From Micrococcaceae bacterium (GTDB taxonomy: Bacteria > Actinomycetota > Actinomycetes > Actinomycetales > Micrococcaceae), in NCBI GenBank assembly GCA_013393415.1, contig JABXHI010000033.1, forward strand, positions 62,001-126,000: a DNA stretch of 64,000 nucleotides, in the 5' to 3' direction. This document shows positions 6,054 to 15,553 of this stretch, in pieces; the stretch's first letter is position 1; each line of letters opens with the position of its first letter. The notes under the pieces are model-generated. The model was not told the origin of the DNA, did no database searches, and saw only the letters and a program-made list of their open reading frames with translations. Position numbers and translations under genes: made by a program.

Positions 6054-8394
6054 TCAATGCTGACTCCACGTAGCGCAGTACGATGATCGCCCCGGCCTTA
6101 TCCAGCGGCGAGTTCCGATTGCCACATTTCGGAGACTGCACGCACGAGGGGCAACCGTCGGGGCAGCTGCAGTTTTCAATCGCCTCCATCGTGGCCGTAA
6201 TCCAGGTGCTGGCTTGCAGAAAGCCTCGGGTGGCAAAACCGACGCCACCCGGGTGGCCGTCATAGACAAAGACCGTTGGTGCTTCGGTATCCGGATGGAG
6301 CACGAGTGAGACACCTCCGATATCCCACCGGTCATTGGACGCCACCAGCGGCATCATCCCGATCATCGCGTGTTCGGCCGCGTGCAAAGCCCCGGGGAGT
6401 CGATCGGTGGTCAAACCGGCAGCCACAAAATCCTCAGACGGTGCGGTAAACCAGACGGCTTGGGTAAATAATTCACGAGCGCTGAGGTCAAGGGGTTGCT
6501 CATCAATGACGCGACCGCTGGAGATCTCCTTGCGCTGATACGACACCACCTGATTGGTGACCTTCACGGGGCCGTGTACCCATGCGAGCCGGTCTTCGGC
6601 AGAGAAGATGCGGGCGTCTTCGGCCAGTATGTCGACATCGGTGACATCTCGGGCCTGCGTGAAATATTCGGGTTCGGCACGCACGACGACCACGGTGGCA
6701 TTGTCCTCGTCCAAATCCTCGACAACCCAGGTGCGCCCCTGGTGCACATAGACGGCACCGGGATGCGTTTGACCATGCGCTTGTTCTCCACCAATGGAAC
6801 CCAGCACCGCACCTGTTTCACCATCGATAATTTGCATCGGCCCGGAGCCGGAATCTCGCAGACTCACCATGCCGGCCGCATGCTGCTCGTGTGTCCAATA
6901 CCAGCCAGCCGGTCGTCGCCGGAGGTATCCGGTGGCCGTGAGTTCCTCAACGATGTGGCGAATATGGTCGGAGTCGCCAAAGGCACTCAGGTCTTCGGGT
7001 TTGAGCGGAATTTCGGCGGCTGCGGCGCACAGGTGTGCCGACAGGATATGCGGGTTGTGGGCATCGATGACGTGATCTTCGACCGCGAGATCAAAGACCG
7101 CCTGTGGGTGGTGCACCAAGTACGTGTCCATCGGATCATCACCAGCAACATAGAGTGCAACAGATCGTTGTCCAGAACGGCCCGCCCGGCCTAACTGTTG
7201 AAAAAACGAGGCCCGAGTACCGGGCCAACCAGCCACGACGACACCATCGAGCCCGGCAATATCGATACCGAGTTCCAACGCCGGGGTCGTGGAAACCGCC
7301 AAAAGTTTGCCGCTATTGAGCTGTTCTTCGACATCGCGACGTTCTTCGGGTAACAGCCCGGCACGGTAGGCCGCCGCTCGCCCGGGCAACGCCGGATCGA
7401 TTTCTGACAGATTGCGTTTCACCATTTGTGCCATGGCTTCGGCTCCACGACGCGAACGGATAAACGCGACCGATCGAACGGAACGCACGGCTAAATCCGA
7501 GAGCATATCTGCGCCGGTGACGACGAGCGAGCGACGAAGTGGCGCATCGTGTTCCCCGGTCGCTCCCGAAAATTCTGATTCCCAGAATCCCACGACCACT
7601 TCGCCATGTCCCGAGGTATCCTCGTCGATGCCGATGGCGGGTGCGCCGATGAGCTGGGAAAAACTTTGAGCCGGAGTCGAAGAGGTCGCAGAGGCCCCGA
7701 AAAACACGGGGTCATGGTTGCCAAAGCTGGCACAAATCCTGCGTAACCGGGTCAGGACGACGGCGACGTGGGATCCGAAGACACCCCGGTAGGTGTGCGC
7801 TTCGTCGACGATGATGTACTTGAGGTTGCGAAAAAATGTTGCCCAGGCACCATGGTTGGGCAAAATCCCGACGTGTAACATGTCCGGGTTGGTGACCAAC
7901 ACATTGGCATGATCGCGTGCCCAGCGACGGGATTGGGGATCAGTGTCGCCGTCATAGGCACTGGGTCGCAGCCACGAGACGCCTTGTCGTGACAGATACT
8001 GCCAGGAAGCAAGCTGATCTGCCCCCAGCGCTTTCGTCGGGGCGAGATACAGTGCCGTTGATGCCCCGTCGGCCAGGGTAGTCGCCACGGGCATCTGATA
8101 GGCCAAAGATTTCCCAGAAGCCGTACCGGTTGCCAGGACGACGTGTTGCCCCTCGAAAGCGGCCTGAGCCGCGACGATTTGATGTTCGAAGGGCGCTTGG
8201 ACGCCCGTTGAGCCCACCGCGTCAATAAATGCCGTGGGCAGTGTTTCTGGCCAGACAGAAAACCTGGCGGTGCGTTCCGGTAGTACGCGGGTGTGGACCA
8301 ATTGGTCTGGTACACGGGCGTATCCGAGAAGCTCCGCCAGGTAGGCTGCAGCGTCGTCGTGGATGCTTATGGCTCGAACGTCTGGGTTGCCCAC
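6016..8394 (-). CDS. DEAD/DEAH helicase with DUF1998 zinc domain (MrfA/Rv3649 type)
   Basis: A 792-aa superfamily 2 helicase. RecA-1 has Walker A ATGTASGKS (about 88-96) and the DEAH-type VDEAHTYRG; RecA-2 has GRAGRSGQR. A DUF1998-type C-terminus carries a cysteine cluster, CSCPDGCPSC plus KCGN (742-757), which in MrfA-like helicases binds a metal. B. subtilis MrfA unwinds DNA 3'-5' and helps remove mitomycin adducts, so a DNA repair role is likely by family. The start overlaps the end of the acetyltransferase gene by 28 nt. No closer Shine-Dalgarno start was found, so the N-terminus is approximate. Confidence 0.9.
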   Translation of the reverse strand: MGNPDVRAISIHDDAAAYLAELLGYARVPDQLVHTRVLPERTARFSVWPETLPTAFIDAVGSTGVQAPFEHQIVAAQAAFEGQHVVLATGTASGKSLAYQMPVATTLADGASTALYLAPTKALGADQLASWQYLSRQGVSWLRPSAYDGDTDPQSRRWARDHANVLVTNPDMLHVGILPNHGAWATFFRNLKYIIVDEAHTYRGVFGSHVAVVLTRLRRICASFGNHDPVFFGASATSSTPAQSFSQLIGAPAIGIDEDTSGHGEVVVGFWESEFSGATGEHDAPLRRSLVVTGADMLSDLAVRSVRSVAFIRSRRGAEAMAQMVKRNLSEIDPALPGRAAAYRAGLLPEERRDVEEQLNSGKLLAVSTTPALELGIDIAGLDGVVVAGWPGTRASFFQQLGRAGRSGQRSVALYVAGDDPMDTYLVHHPQAVFDLAVEDHVIDAHNPHILSAHLCAAAAEIPLKPEDLSAFGDSDHIRHIVEELTATGYLRRRPAGWYWTHEQHAAGMVSLRDSGSGPMQIIDGETGAVLGSIGGEQAHGQTHPGAVYVHQGRTWVVEDLDEDNATVVVVRAEPEYFTQARDVTDVDILAEDARIFSAEDRLAWVHGPVKVTNQVVSYQRKEISSGRVIDEQPLDLSARELFTQAVWFTAPSEDFVAAGLTTDRLPGALHAAEHAMIGMMPLVASNDRWDIGGVSLVLHPDTEAPTVFVYDGHPGGVGFATRGFLQASTWITATMEAIENCSCPDGCPSCVQSPKCGNRNSPLDKAGAIIVLRYVESALTRAASVPPETAL

Positions 8395-9128
8395 TGATCT
8401 TTCGGATCAACATCGGGGTGGCCCAGCACAACCACATCACCGATGGCCGTCCAACCCAGGTAGGTGTAGAGCGCTTGGCCTTCCAGACCGGCAATCAACA
8501 GGCCGGTTTCGACATCTTGTTCGAGCGCAAGAGAACTCAGGTAGCGCATGGTTAGTGAGCCCAGACCCTGACGGCGGAAGTCAGGGGAAGTCCAAATTTG
8601 GTCGAACACCGCATAGGTGCCATCGACGACGGCCACACGTCCGCGAGCCGCGAGTTTACCGGCACCTGCTTCGGACTCATCGGTGGTTTTGAAAGCTACC
8701 AGATACCAGCCATCGTTGCGTACCACTTCGGCGGTAAACTGCTCCGGCACGATGGGCTCTTCAACGTCCTGCTGCTCCATGTCGGTGACCATCACCAATT
8801 CGTCCACGCCGATGGGGCGCAGGCCGGTTTTCTCCGCGTATCTTTTGGCGGTCGTACCCGATGGCGTGGCTGTCTGGGGCAGATCAGCCGCCACAATCAA
8901 CTGACGCGATGGGTGTTTGATAATCTCATCGGTGACAGCCTTCAATACATCATCCGAGGTATTGGTGACGACGTATTCCCACAGATCTTCGCCGGCTTCA
9001 GCCGATTCTGGAGTGCGCAAGGCGGCATGGATATTTCCCTGCGTGGTCAGGTGATAATTTCGAATCCGCGCACGCCCCGTCAACCAGGCCGTGGCCAGTT
9101 CATCTGTCAGTGAAGTATTGATAGCCAT
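8367..9128 (-). CDS. GNAT-family N-acetyltransferase
   Basis: A 253-aa protein. The C-terminal half (about 130-250) is a GNAT fold: ARGRVAVVDGTYAVFDQIWT, then FRRQGLGSLTMRYLSSLA, where RRQGLG is the acetyl-CoA pyrophosphate loop, and GLEGQALYTYLGWTAIGD. The N-terminal 120 residues resemble a degenerate second acetyltransferase-like domain. The acceptor is unknown. The gene starts 6 nt after TATTCT with no Shine-Dalgarno, so the mRNA is probably leaderless. Its 3' end overlaps the helicase start by 28 nt, which suggests co-transcription. Confidence 0.85.
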   Translation of the reverse strand: MAINTSLTDELATAWLTGRARIRNYHLTTQGNIHAALRTPESAEAGEDLWEYVVTNTSDDVLKAVTDEIIKHPSRQLIVAADLPQTATPSGTTAKRYAEKTGLRPIGVDELVMVTDMEQQDVEEPIVPEQFTAEVVRNDGWYLVAFKTTDESEAGAGKLAARGRVAVVDGTYAVFDQIWTSPDFRRQGLGSLTMRYLSSLALEQDVETGLLIAGLEGQALYTYLGWTAIGDVVVLGHPDVDPKDQWATQTFEP

Positions 9129-9134
9129 AGCCCT

Positions 9135-9140
9135 AGAATA
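9135..9140 (-). promoter_or_regulatory. -10 box TATTCT, leaderless start
   Basis: TATTCT on the - strand is followed by AGGGCT and then the acetyltransferase ATG (9128). No good -35 box was seen. Confidence 0.45.
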
Positions 9141-9261
9141 GCTTTAGTCACGCTCTAAGCCCAGCCAAGGGTCTCCACATTGCACAAGAGTCACCAACTT
9201 GTAACCCTTAAGACACCCGTCACAAGCGATACCGTTAGTTTTGAAACCAGAGATGCCATCG

Positions 9262-10179
9262 ATGAACCCACAGACCAAAATTGCCCTGTACTATCACTTC
9301 GCGCCGATCACAGACCCGCAAGCCATCAAGCTGTGGCAACAAGAGCTGTGTAAACGGCTCGAACTTACCGGGCGGATTATCATCTCCGAACACGGCATCA
9401 ACGGGACCGTAGGCGGCACTATTCAAGCCGTCAAAGAATACGTCAAAATTACTCGGAGCCACGACGCATTCACCGACCTCGAAGTGAAGTGGTCCGAGGG
9501 CTCTGCCGCCGATTTTCCACGCCTCAGTGTCAAGGTCAAACCCGAGCTGGTGGCCTTTGACCGTCCTGAAGAAATTCAAGTCGCCCCGGGAAACCAGGTG
9601 GTGGGCACCGCCACGCATTTGTCTCCGCAACAGGTCAATGAACTGGTGACCCAACGTGAAGCCGAGGGCAATCCGGTGACCTTCTTTGACGGTCGGAACG
9701 CATTCGAAGCCCAAATCGGCAAATTCAAAGACGCCGTCGTCCCCGACACCACGACAACCCGGGACTTCATCGATGAGCTGGAATCTGGGAAATATGACCA
9801 CCTGAAAGACCAACCGGTCATCACCTATTGCACCGGCGGTATTCGCTGCGAAGTCCTCACCGTCTTGATGGCCAACCGCGGCTTCCAAGAGCTCTACCAA
9901 ATTGATGGGGGCATCGTCCGCTATGGTGAAGCATTTGGTGATGAAGGGCTCTGGGAAGGCTCACTCTATGTGTTCGATGAGCGCATGCAGATGAACTTCT
10001 CTGACGACACTAAGGTTATCGGCTCATGTCAGCTGTGTAATACCCCCAGCGCGCAGCTGCGTAACTGCGCGGATCCGGGCTGTAAAACCCTGGCCGTGAT
10101 TTGCGACGGCTGCCAGGCTGAGGATCCCGAACGTATTTGTACCACCTGTGCGACGCGCACCGCGTCGGTAAGGACGTAA
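9262..10179 (+). CDS. trhO: tRNA uridine-34 hydroxylase, rhodanese family
   Basis: A 305-aa protein of the YceA/TrhO family, which uses oxygen to make 5-hydroxyuridine at the wobble position of certain tRNAs. An N-terminal acylphosphatase-like domain ([17 protein letters not shown]) precedes a rhodanese domain with active-site loop YCTGGIRCE. The C-terminal tail holds several Cys pairs (CQLC, CADPGC, CDGC, CTTC) that probably bind zinc. The start at 9262 ([11 protein letters not shown]) is preferred by comparison with the family; TTG 9241 and ATG 9253 are in-frame alternatives. The next gene starts 7 nt after the stop. Confidence 0.88.
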   Translation: MNPQTKIALYYHFAPITDPQAIKLWQQELCKRLELTGRIIISEHGINGTVGGTIQAVKEYVKITRSHDAFTDLEVKWSEGSAADFPRLSVKVKPELVAFDRPEEIQVAPGNQVVGTATHLSPQQVNELVTQREAEGNPVTFFDGRNAFEAQIGKFKDAVVPDTTTTRDFIDELESGKYDHLKDQPVITYCTGGIRCEVLTVLMANRGFQELYQIDGGIVRYGEAFGDEGLWEGSLYVFDERMQMNFSDDTKVIGSCQLCNTPSAQLRNCADPGCKTLAVICDGCQAEDPERICTTCATRTASVRT

Positions 10180-10186
10180 GGACATA

Positions 10187-11752
10187 ATGTACCCGGCACC
10201 CGTTGGACAGCCTGCAACCATTGGCGCACTGCACCAAGATCTCACCTCGGCTGGTTACACCACCGACAACGTAGCTGCGTTACTGGGCCCTACCGCGACC
10301 GCAGCCTTGGACCGGGAACAGCACATTCCCGCTCGTCGAGCACTGCGTGACGCGCTTGCAAAGGGCGACCGGTTAGCCGGTATGATCAGTTGCTTTATGC
10401 TAGCTGACCCGATTCATCCCGAGCTCGCCGAGGCCATGTTTCCCACCCTGACGCTGCCAGGCGCCGTGGAACTAAACCTTGTCACCACCACCGATGACGG
10501 CAGGATCGTCGCCACGGTCGATCTTTCGGCATATGCGACCGATTCCGGACATGACATGTGGGTGGCCTCAGACCAGACGGCGCTGCAACTGGGCGCCCCC
10601 TTGCCCGCCGAACACATCCTGGGCGTGGGCAAAGCTTCCATGACCCTTGCAGAAATCACACCCCGTCACCAAGTGGACACCGCCCTGGACATCGGAACCG
10701 GATGCGGCATCCAGGCCCTGTATTTACTCACCCACGTCCAACACGTCACCATTACCGATATTTCACAGCGTGCATTGGATTTTGCCGTCTTCAATATCTT
10801 GCTCAATGCCGTAGCCCTGGACGTCGACCCGGCTCACCTGACAGACCGTGTCAGCGTGGTGGCGGGCAACATGTTGGAACCCGTTGACGGGCAAACCTTT
10901 GACCTGGTGGTCACCAACCCGCCCTTTGTGATTGCTCCATCGCAAGCGACCACCACCCACACGTATCGTGAAACCGGCCAAACCGGTGACCACGTCGTTA
11001 AGGAACTGATCTCCACGCTCGATACGGTCTTGGCACCGGGTGCCCAAGCGGTCATGTTGGCCAATTGGGAAATATTCGGGGAAGGTACCTGGCATGACCG
11101 ATTAGCCACCTGGCCCGCAGAGTCCATGGACATCTGGGCTATTCAACGCTCCAGTTCTGATCCAGCGCAATATGCCGAAATCTGGCTGCAGGACTCCTCC
11201 GAGAACCTGAATCCAGCGGCATATCACGACGCCTATGCGAGGTATCTGGCAGATTTCGAGGCACGTGGGGTGACCCAAATTGGGTTTGGGTGGGTGTGGC
11301 TACGCAAGCGCGATGAGACCGCCCGGCTGCGAAAATTCGAGTATCTGACGTCGGCCGTACACCAGCCGGTGGCTGCAGCATGGGCGTCATCGGTGAGCAA
11401 ATATGACAGTATGTACACTGCCCAAACTCGAGACTGGGCCCTAGCCAATGTGCACCTGGTGGCCCCACAATGGGTAACCTATGAGCAATATCAACGCTTC
11501 GGGGCCCAACACCCAGAGGTCCTGATGGCCCATAGCGGTGCTGGTTTTGGCCGCCATGTTCGCCTGGATACCGCCACCGCTGCGGTGCTCGGTGCGGCCG
11601 ACGGCGAACTGTCGACCGGACAAATTGTTGCGGCCGTGGCAGGATTATTAGAACTAAACGACCAACAGACCAGTGCACTCCAAGACGAAATCACGGCGTT
11701 ATACGTCGACGGATTCTTGGACGTGTTCGAGCCTGCAGCAACGACCAGTTAG
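10187..11752 (+). CDS. SAM-dependent methyltransferase, HemK-like core
   Basis: A 521-aa protein. A helical N-terminal domain (1-150) is followed by a class I methyltransferase with SAM-binding motif DIGTGCGIQAL (168-178) and the catalytic-type VTNPPFVIA motif shared by N-methyltransferases of the HemK/RsmC/N6-adenine groups. The C-terminal 170 residues form an extra domain seen in actinobacterial members, with a winged-helix-like end. The substrate (protein, rRNA or DNA) cannot be named. An AAGGA site precedes ATG. It lies tightly between trhO and topA, and probably in one transcript. Confidence 0.82.
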   Translation: MYPAPVGQPATIGALHQDLTSAGYTTDNVAALLGPTATAALDREQHIPARRALRDALAKGDRLAGMISCFMLADPIHPELAEAMFPTLTLPGAVELNLVTTTDDGRIVATVDLSAYATDSGHDMWVASDQTALQLGAPLPAEHILGVGKASMTLAEITPRHQVDTALDIGTGCGIQALYLLTHVQHVTITDISQRALDFAVFNILLNAVALDVDPAHLTDRVSVVAGNMLEPVDGQTFDLVVTNPPFVIAPSQATTTHTYRETGQTGDHVVKELISTLDTVLAPGAQAVMLANWEIFGEGTWHDRLATWPAESMDIWAIQRSSSDPAQYAEIWLQDSSENLNPAAYHDAYARYLADFEARGVTQIGFGWVWLRKRDETARLRKFEYLTSAVHQPVAAAWASSVSKYDSMYTAQTRDWALANVHLVAPQWVTYEQYQRFGAQHPEVLMAHSGAGFGRHVRLDTATAAVLGAADGELSTGQIVAAVAGLLELNDQQTSALQDEITALYVDGFLDVFEPAATTS

Positions 11753-11788
11753 ATTAGTGTGGAAGCTGCTTCAACGAAAAGGAGCCAC

Positions 11789-14512
11789 GTGAGCGCGAAA
11801 AGTTCTGCACCCACCGATGGTGATACCACCAAATTGGTGATCGTGGAATCCCCGGCCAAGAGCCGTTCCATCGCCAAATTTTTGGGCGACGGCTGGATTG
11901 TGGATTCCTCGGTAGGCCACATTCGAGACCTACCTCGGCCCTCTGATTTGCCGACCGACATGAAAAAAGGTCCCTACGGCAAATTCGCGGTGGATACCGA
12001 TGACGGGTTCGAACCGTACTACGTGGTCGCAGACGACAAGAAAAAGAAAGTCACCGAGCTCCGTAAAGCGCTCAAATCGGCCGACGAACTCTACCTGGCA
12101 ACAGATGCTGACCGGGAAGGCGAGGCGATTGCCTGGCACCTGCTCGAGGTGCTGAAACCCAAGGTCCCGGTCTACCGCATGACGTTTACCGAAATTACTG
12201 AAGAAGGTATTGAGCGCGCGCTCGAAAATATTCGCGAAATCGACACCGACCTCGTCGACGCCCAGGAAACCCGCCGTATTCTGGATCGGCTCTACGGCTA
12301 TGAGATCTCACCGGTGCTGTGGCGCAAGGTCGGCCCCGGCCTGTCGGCCGGCCGAGTACAATCCGTGGCAACCCGCCTGGTGGTTGAGCGTGAGCGTGAA
12401 CGCATGGCGTTTGTGCCGGCATCGTACTGGGATATCACCGCGAACTTTTTCACCGACGCCGAAGAGTCGTTCGCTGCAAAACTGTCTGCCATCGACGACA
12501 CACGAGTCGCGACCGGTCGAGACTTCAACGACGACGGTCAGCTCAAACCCAAGGCAGACGTCACCCACATTGACGCGGCATCGGCGCAGTCCTTGGCTGC
12601 GGGCTTAGAGAGCGCCGAATTCAAGATCACCTCGCTGGAAGATAAGCCGTACCGCCGTCGACCAGCGGCCCCGTTCACAACGTCAACGTTGCAACAGGAA
12701 GCATCACGCCGACTGCGCTTTACCTCTCGTGTGACCATGCAGGTCGCCCAGCGGCTGTACGAAAACGGTTACATCACCTATATGCGTACCGACTCGGTGA
12801 TCCTGTCATCACAGGCCATTTCGGCGGCCCGAAACCAGGCCACCGAACTCTATGGTGGCGACATGGTGCCGGATAAACCGCGCTACTATGCGTCCCGCAA
12901 CGCCGCCGCACAGGAAGCCCACGAGGCCATCCGTCCATCGGGCGACTACTTTCGGACCCCGTCGAAGGTCAAAAATGCGCTGACCGCCGATGAATTCCGC
13001 CTCTACGAACTCATTTGGAAGCGCACCGTCGCCTCCCAAATGATTGACGCCACCGGGTATACCGCGACCGTCAAAGTGGCCGGCACATCGGCCGAAGAAA
13101 CCCCGCGGGTTGCTGAATTCTCCGCATCGGGGACCGTCATCACGGTGCCGGGGTTTATGAAGGCTTATGAATCGGATCAGAAGTCGGTGCCGGGCGAAAA
13201 GAACACTCGCGATGACGCGCGCCTGCCCGATATGGCCGAAGCCCAAATCTTAGAAGCTCGGGATGTTGAAGCTGAGGGGCACGAAACGACCCCGCCGGCA
13301 CGCTATACCGAAGCCTCGATTGTGGCCGAACTCGAAAAACGCGAAATCGGTCGCCCATCCACCTATGCGCCGACCATCTCTACGATTGTCGACCGTGGTT
13401 ACGTACGCAAACGCGGCTCAGCACTCGTGCCGTCGTGGACGGCGTTCTCGGTGATCCGACTGCTCGAAGAACACTTCAGCCGGTACGTGGACTACACCTT
13501 CACCGCCCGTATGGAAGATGACCTTGACCAGATTGCGGCGGGCCAAATGGACCGTCAAGATTGGTTGTCGGGTTTTTACTTCGGCAGTGAAGAATCGGCT
13601 GCGGGGCTCAAGCATACCGTCGAAAACCTCGGCGATATTGATGCGCGAGCCATCAACTCTATTCCGGTGGCTGAAGGTATCACCCTGCGTGTGGGACGAT
13701 ACGGCCCCTATTTGGAACAAGCACTACCTGCCGACGCGCAAGAGGGCACCGACCCGCAGCGCGCCAATGTGCCAGAGGAAATGGCCCCGGATGAACTGAC
13801 CAGTTCCGTGGCCACCGAAATGATTGAGACCGCCGGGCCTTCAGAGCGTTCCTTGGGCACGGATCCAGATACCGGCTACGAGCTGGTGGCCAAAGACGGA
13901 CGCTATGGCCCATACGTCACCCAAATCATTCCGGAGCTCACCGAAGAACAAATCCAGGCGCATAAGGACGCGCAGCCTGACGAGTACTACAAAAACGGGC
14001 GGAAGAAACCGAAGAAGGCCCCGAAGAAGCCGAAGCCCAAAACGGGTTCATTGTTGCAGGGGATGGATATCGCCACGATGACGCTGGACGATGCCCGCAA
14101 GATCCTGTCGCTGCCACGCAGTTTAGGCACCGCAGCAGATGGCGAAGAGATCACCGCCCAAAACGGCCGGTTTGGCCCGTATTTGCGCAAGGGATCGGAT
14201 TCTCGTTCACTGGAATCTGAAGAGCAACTATTCAACATCACCCTGGCACAAGCCGAAGAGATCTACTCGCAACCCAAACAGCGACGCGGTCGCGGCCAAG
14301 CGAAGCCGCCGATGGCAGAGTTCGGTAACGACCCGTCCTCGGGCAAAAAGGTGGTCATCAAAGACGGCCGGTTTGGCCCCTATATTACCGACGGCACCAC
14401 GAACGTGACCGTACCGCGCGGGACTGCGCCCGAACAGGTCACCGAGGGGCACGCCTTCGAATTATTGGCAGAAAAACGGGCCAAAGGTCCAGCTCGGAAA
14501 GCGAAGAAGTAA
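11789..14512 (+). CDS. topA: DNA topoisomerase I
   Basis: A 907-aa type IA topoisomerase, which relaxes negative supercoils. The toprim domain begins KLVIVESPAKSRSIAKFL, with metal-binding DADREGE further on. The catalytic tyrosine is Tyr331 in ITYMRTDS. The C-terminus lacks the four-Cys zinc fingers of E. coli and instead has four repeats centred on GRYGPYL, GRYGPYV, GRFGPYL and GRFGPYI, with a Lys/Pro-rich linker between the second and third, as in other actinobacteria. The GTG at 11789 is chosen because AAGGAG lies 4 nt upstream; an upstream GTG at 11759 would add 10 residues without support. Confidence 0.97.
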   Translation: MSAKSSAPTDGDTTKLVIVESPAKSRSIAKFLGDGWIVDSSVGHIRDLPRPSDLPTDMKKGPYGKFAVDTDDGFEPYYVVADDKKKKVTELRKALKSADELYLATDADREGEAIAWHLLEVLKPKVPVYRMTFTEITEEGIERALENIREIDTDLVDAQETRRILDRLYGYEISPVLWRKVGPGLSAGRVQSVATRLVVERERERMAFVPASYWDITANFFTDAEESFAAKLSAIDDTRVATGRDFNDDGQLKPKADVTHIDAASAQSLAAGLESAEFKITSLEDKPYRRRPAAPFTTSTLQQEASRRLRFTSRVTMQVAQRLYENGYITYMRTDSVILSSQAISAARNQATELYGGDMVPDKPRYYASRNAAAQEAHEAIRPSGDYFRTPSKVKNALTADEFRLYELIWKRTVASQMIDATGYTATVKVAGTSAEETPRVAEFSASGTVITVPGFMKAYESDQKSVPGEKNTRDDARLPDMAEAQILEARDVEAEGHETTPPARYTEASIVAELEKREIGRPSTYAPTISTIVDRGYVRKRGSALVPSWTAFSVIRLLEEHFSRYVDYTFTARMEDDLDQIAAGQMDRQDWLSGFYFGSEESAAGLKHTVENLGDIDARAINSIPVAEGITLRVGRYGPYLEQALPADAQEGTDPQRANVPEEMAPDELTSSVATEMIETAGPSERSLGTDPDTGYELVAKDGRYGPYVTQIIPELTEEQIQAHKDAQPDEYYKNGRKKPKKAPKKPKPKTGSLLQGMDIATMTLDDARKILSLPRSLGTAADGEEITAQNGRFGPYLRKGSDSRSLESEEQLFNITLAQAEEIYSQPKQRRGRGQAKPPMAEFGNDPSSGKKVVIKDGRFGPYITDGTTNVTVPRGTAPEQVTEGHAFELLAEKRAKGPARKAKK

Positions 14513-14515
14513 CGC

Positions 14516-15553
14516 ATGCGTCTGGGAGTGCTGGACATCGGCTCAAATAGCATCCACCTGCTGTTGGTGGATGCGTTTCCCGGAGCGCGTCCAAACGCGT
14601 ACGCCGATCACAAACGTCCCATGTCGTTGATCAAGCACCTCGATAATCACGGGGCGATCACCGAAACAGGACAGCGCAACCTGGTCGAGTTCATCGATGG
14701 AGCCGTCGCATTTGCCAAAGCGAACGGTGCCGTGGACATGATCAGTTTTTGCACCTCGGCCATCCGTGATGCGACCAACGGCAAACAGGTCCTGGAACGG
14801 ATTTGGCAAGAAACCGGCGTCCACCTCACCGTCCTCTCGGGCGACCAGGAAGCCGCAATGACCTATTTCGCGGTGCGACGCTGGCACGGTTGGCACGTCG
14901 AAAACTTGTTGAACTTTGACATCGGGGGCGGCTCGTTCGAAATGTCATTTGGTACCGACGAATTGCCGAGCAAAGCCGTCTCGGTACCGCTGGGTGCCCA
15001 ACGACTGACCAAAGATTTCTTCGATCACCCCGACCCACCAACGAAGAAACAGGTCGCCGCACTGTACGACTACATTCATTCGGTGCTCAAAGACTATCGG
15101 CAGCTGTTCCCTAAAGACCTGCCAGAGAACACCGTGGTCACCGGGACGTCGAAAACATTCCGTTCCCTGGCACGGGTGGCGGGCGCTGCCCCATCCACCG
15201 ATGGTCTCTTTGTGCCACGCAAACTGCGTCGCAAAGACTTGACCAGATGGAATAAGACGCTAGCCAGCATGTCAGCAAAACAACGTGCAGAACTGCCTGG
15301 TATCTCCGACATTCGGGCTCGTCAGGTGTTAGCCGGCGGCATGGTCGCCCACGCCGCGATGGAACGGTTCAAAGTCAAAAAACTCAAGATTTGCCCCTGG
15401 GCGCTACGCGAAGGCCTCATTCTTGGGCGGCTGGATGCCCTGCGCCTCCAAGGCCATGTTGATGAATACGCCGAGAGCCGCTGGGTCGAAGGCGTCGATC
15501 TGGCCACCGACGACCAGCGTCCCGGATTTTCACTAGGAGTAGCCGGTGGTTAA
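14516..15553 (+). CDS. Ppx/GppA-family phosphatase
   Basis: A 345-aa exopolyphosphatase/pppGpp phosphatase-like protein of the ASKHA fold. Visible motifs are the phosphate-1 loop LGVLDIGSNSIHLLLVD (3-19), the STSAIRDA-type segment CTSAIRDATN, and the phosphate-2 loop NFDIGGGSFEMS. It is the short form (two domains) typical of actinobacteria, some of which hydrolyse polyphosphate and others nucleotides; the substrate is not settled here. It starts 3 nt after topA and overlaps the next gene by 8 nt, so an operon with topA, the TIM-barrel protein and proC is likely. Confidence 0.9.
   Translation: MRLGVLDIGSNSIHLLLVDAFPGARPNAYADHKRPMSLIKHLDNHGAITETGQRNLVEFIDGAVAFAKANGAVDMISFCTSAIRDATNGKQVLERIWQETGVHLTVLSGDQEAAMTYFAVRRWHGWHVENLLNFDIGGGSFEMSFGTDELPSKAVSVPLGAQRLTKDFFDHPDPPTKKQVAALYDYIHSVLKDYRQLFPKDLPENTVVTGTSKTFRSLARVAGAAPSTDGLFVPRKLRRKDLTRWNKTLASMSAKQRAELPGISDIRARQVLAGGMVAHAAMERFKVKKLKICPWALREGLILGRLDALRLQGHVDEYAESRWVEGVDLATDDQRPGFSLGVAGG

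Noticed and set aside
6496-7194. 232-codon + strand frame opposite the DUF1998 helicase
   Set aside because: It lies wholly inside a well-supported gene on the other strand, has no ribosome site and no recognisable protein features.
9235-9900. 221-codon - strand frame opposite trhO
   Set aside because: trhO motifs on the + strand are clear; the opposite frame is a codon-bias shadow.
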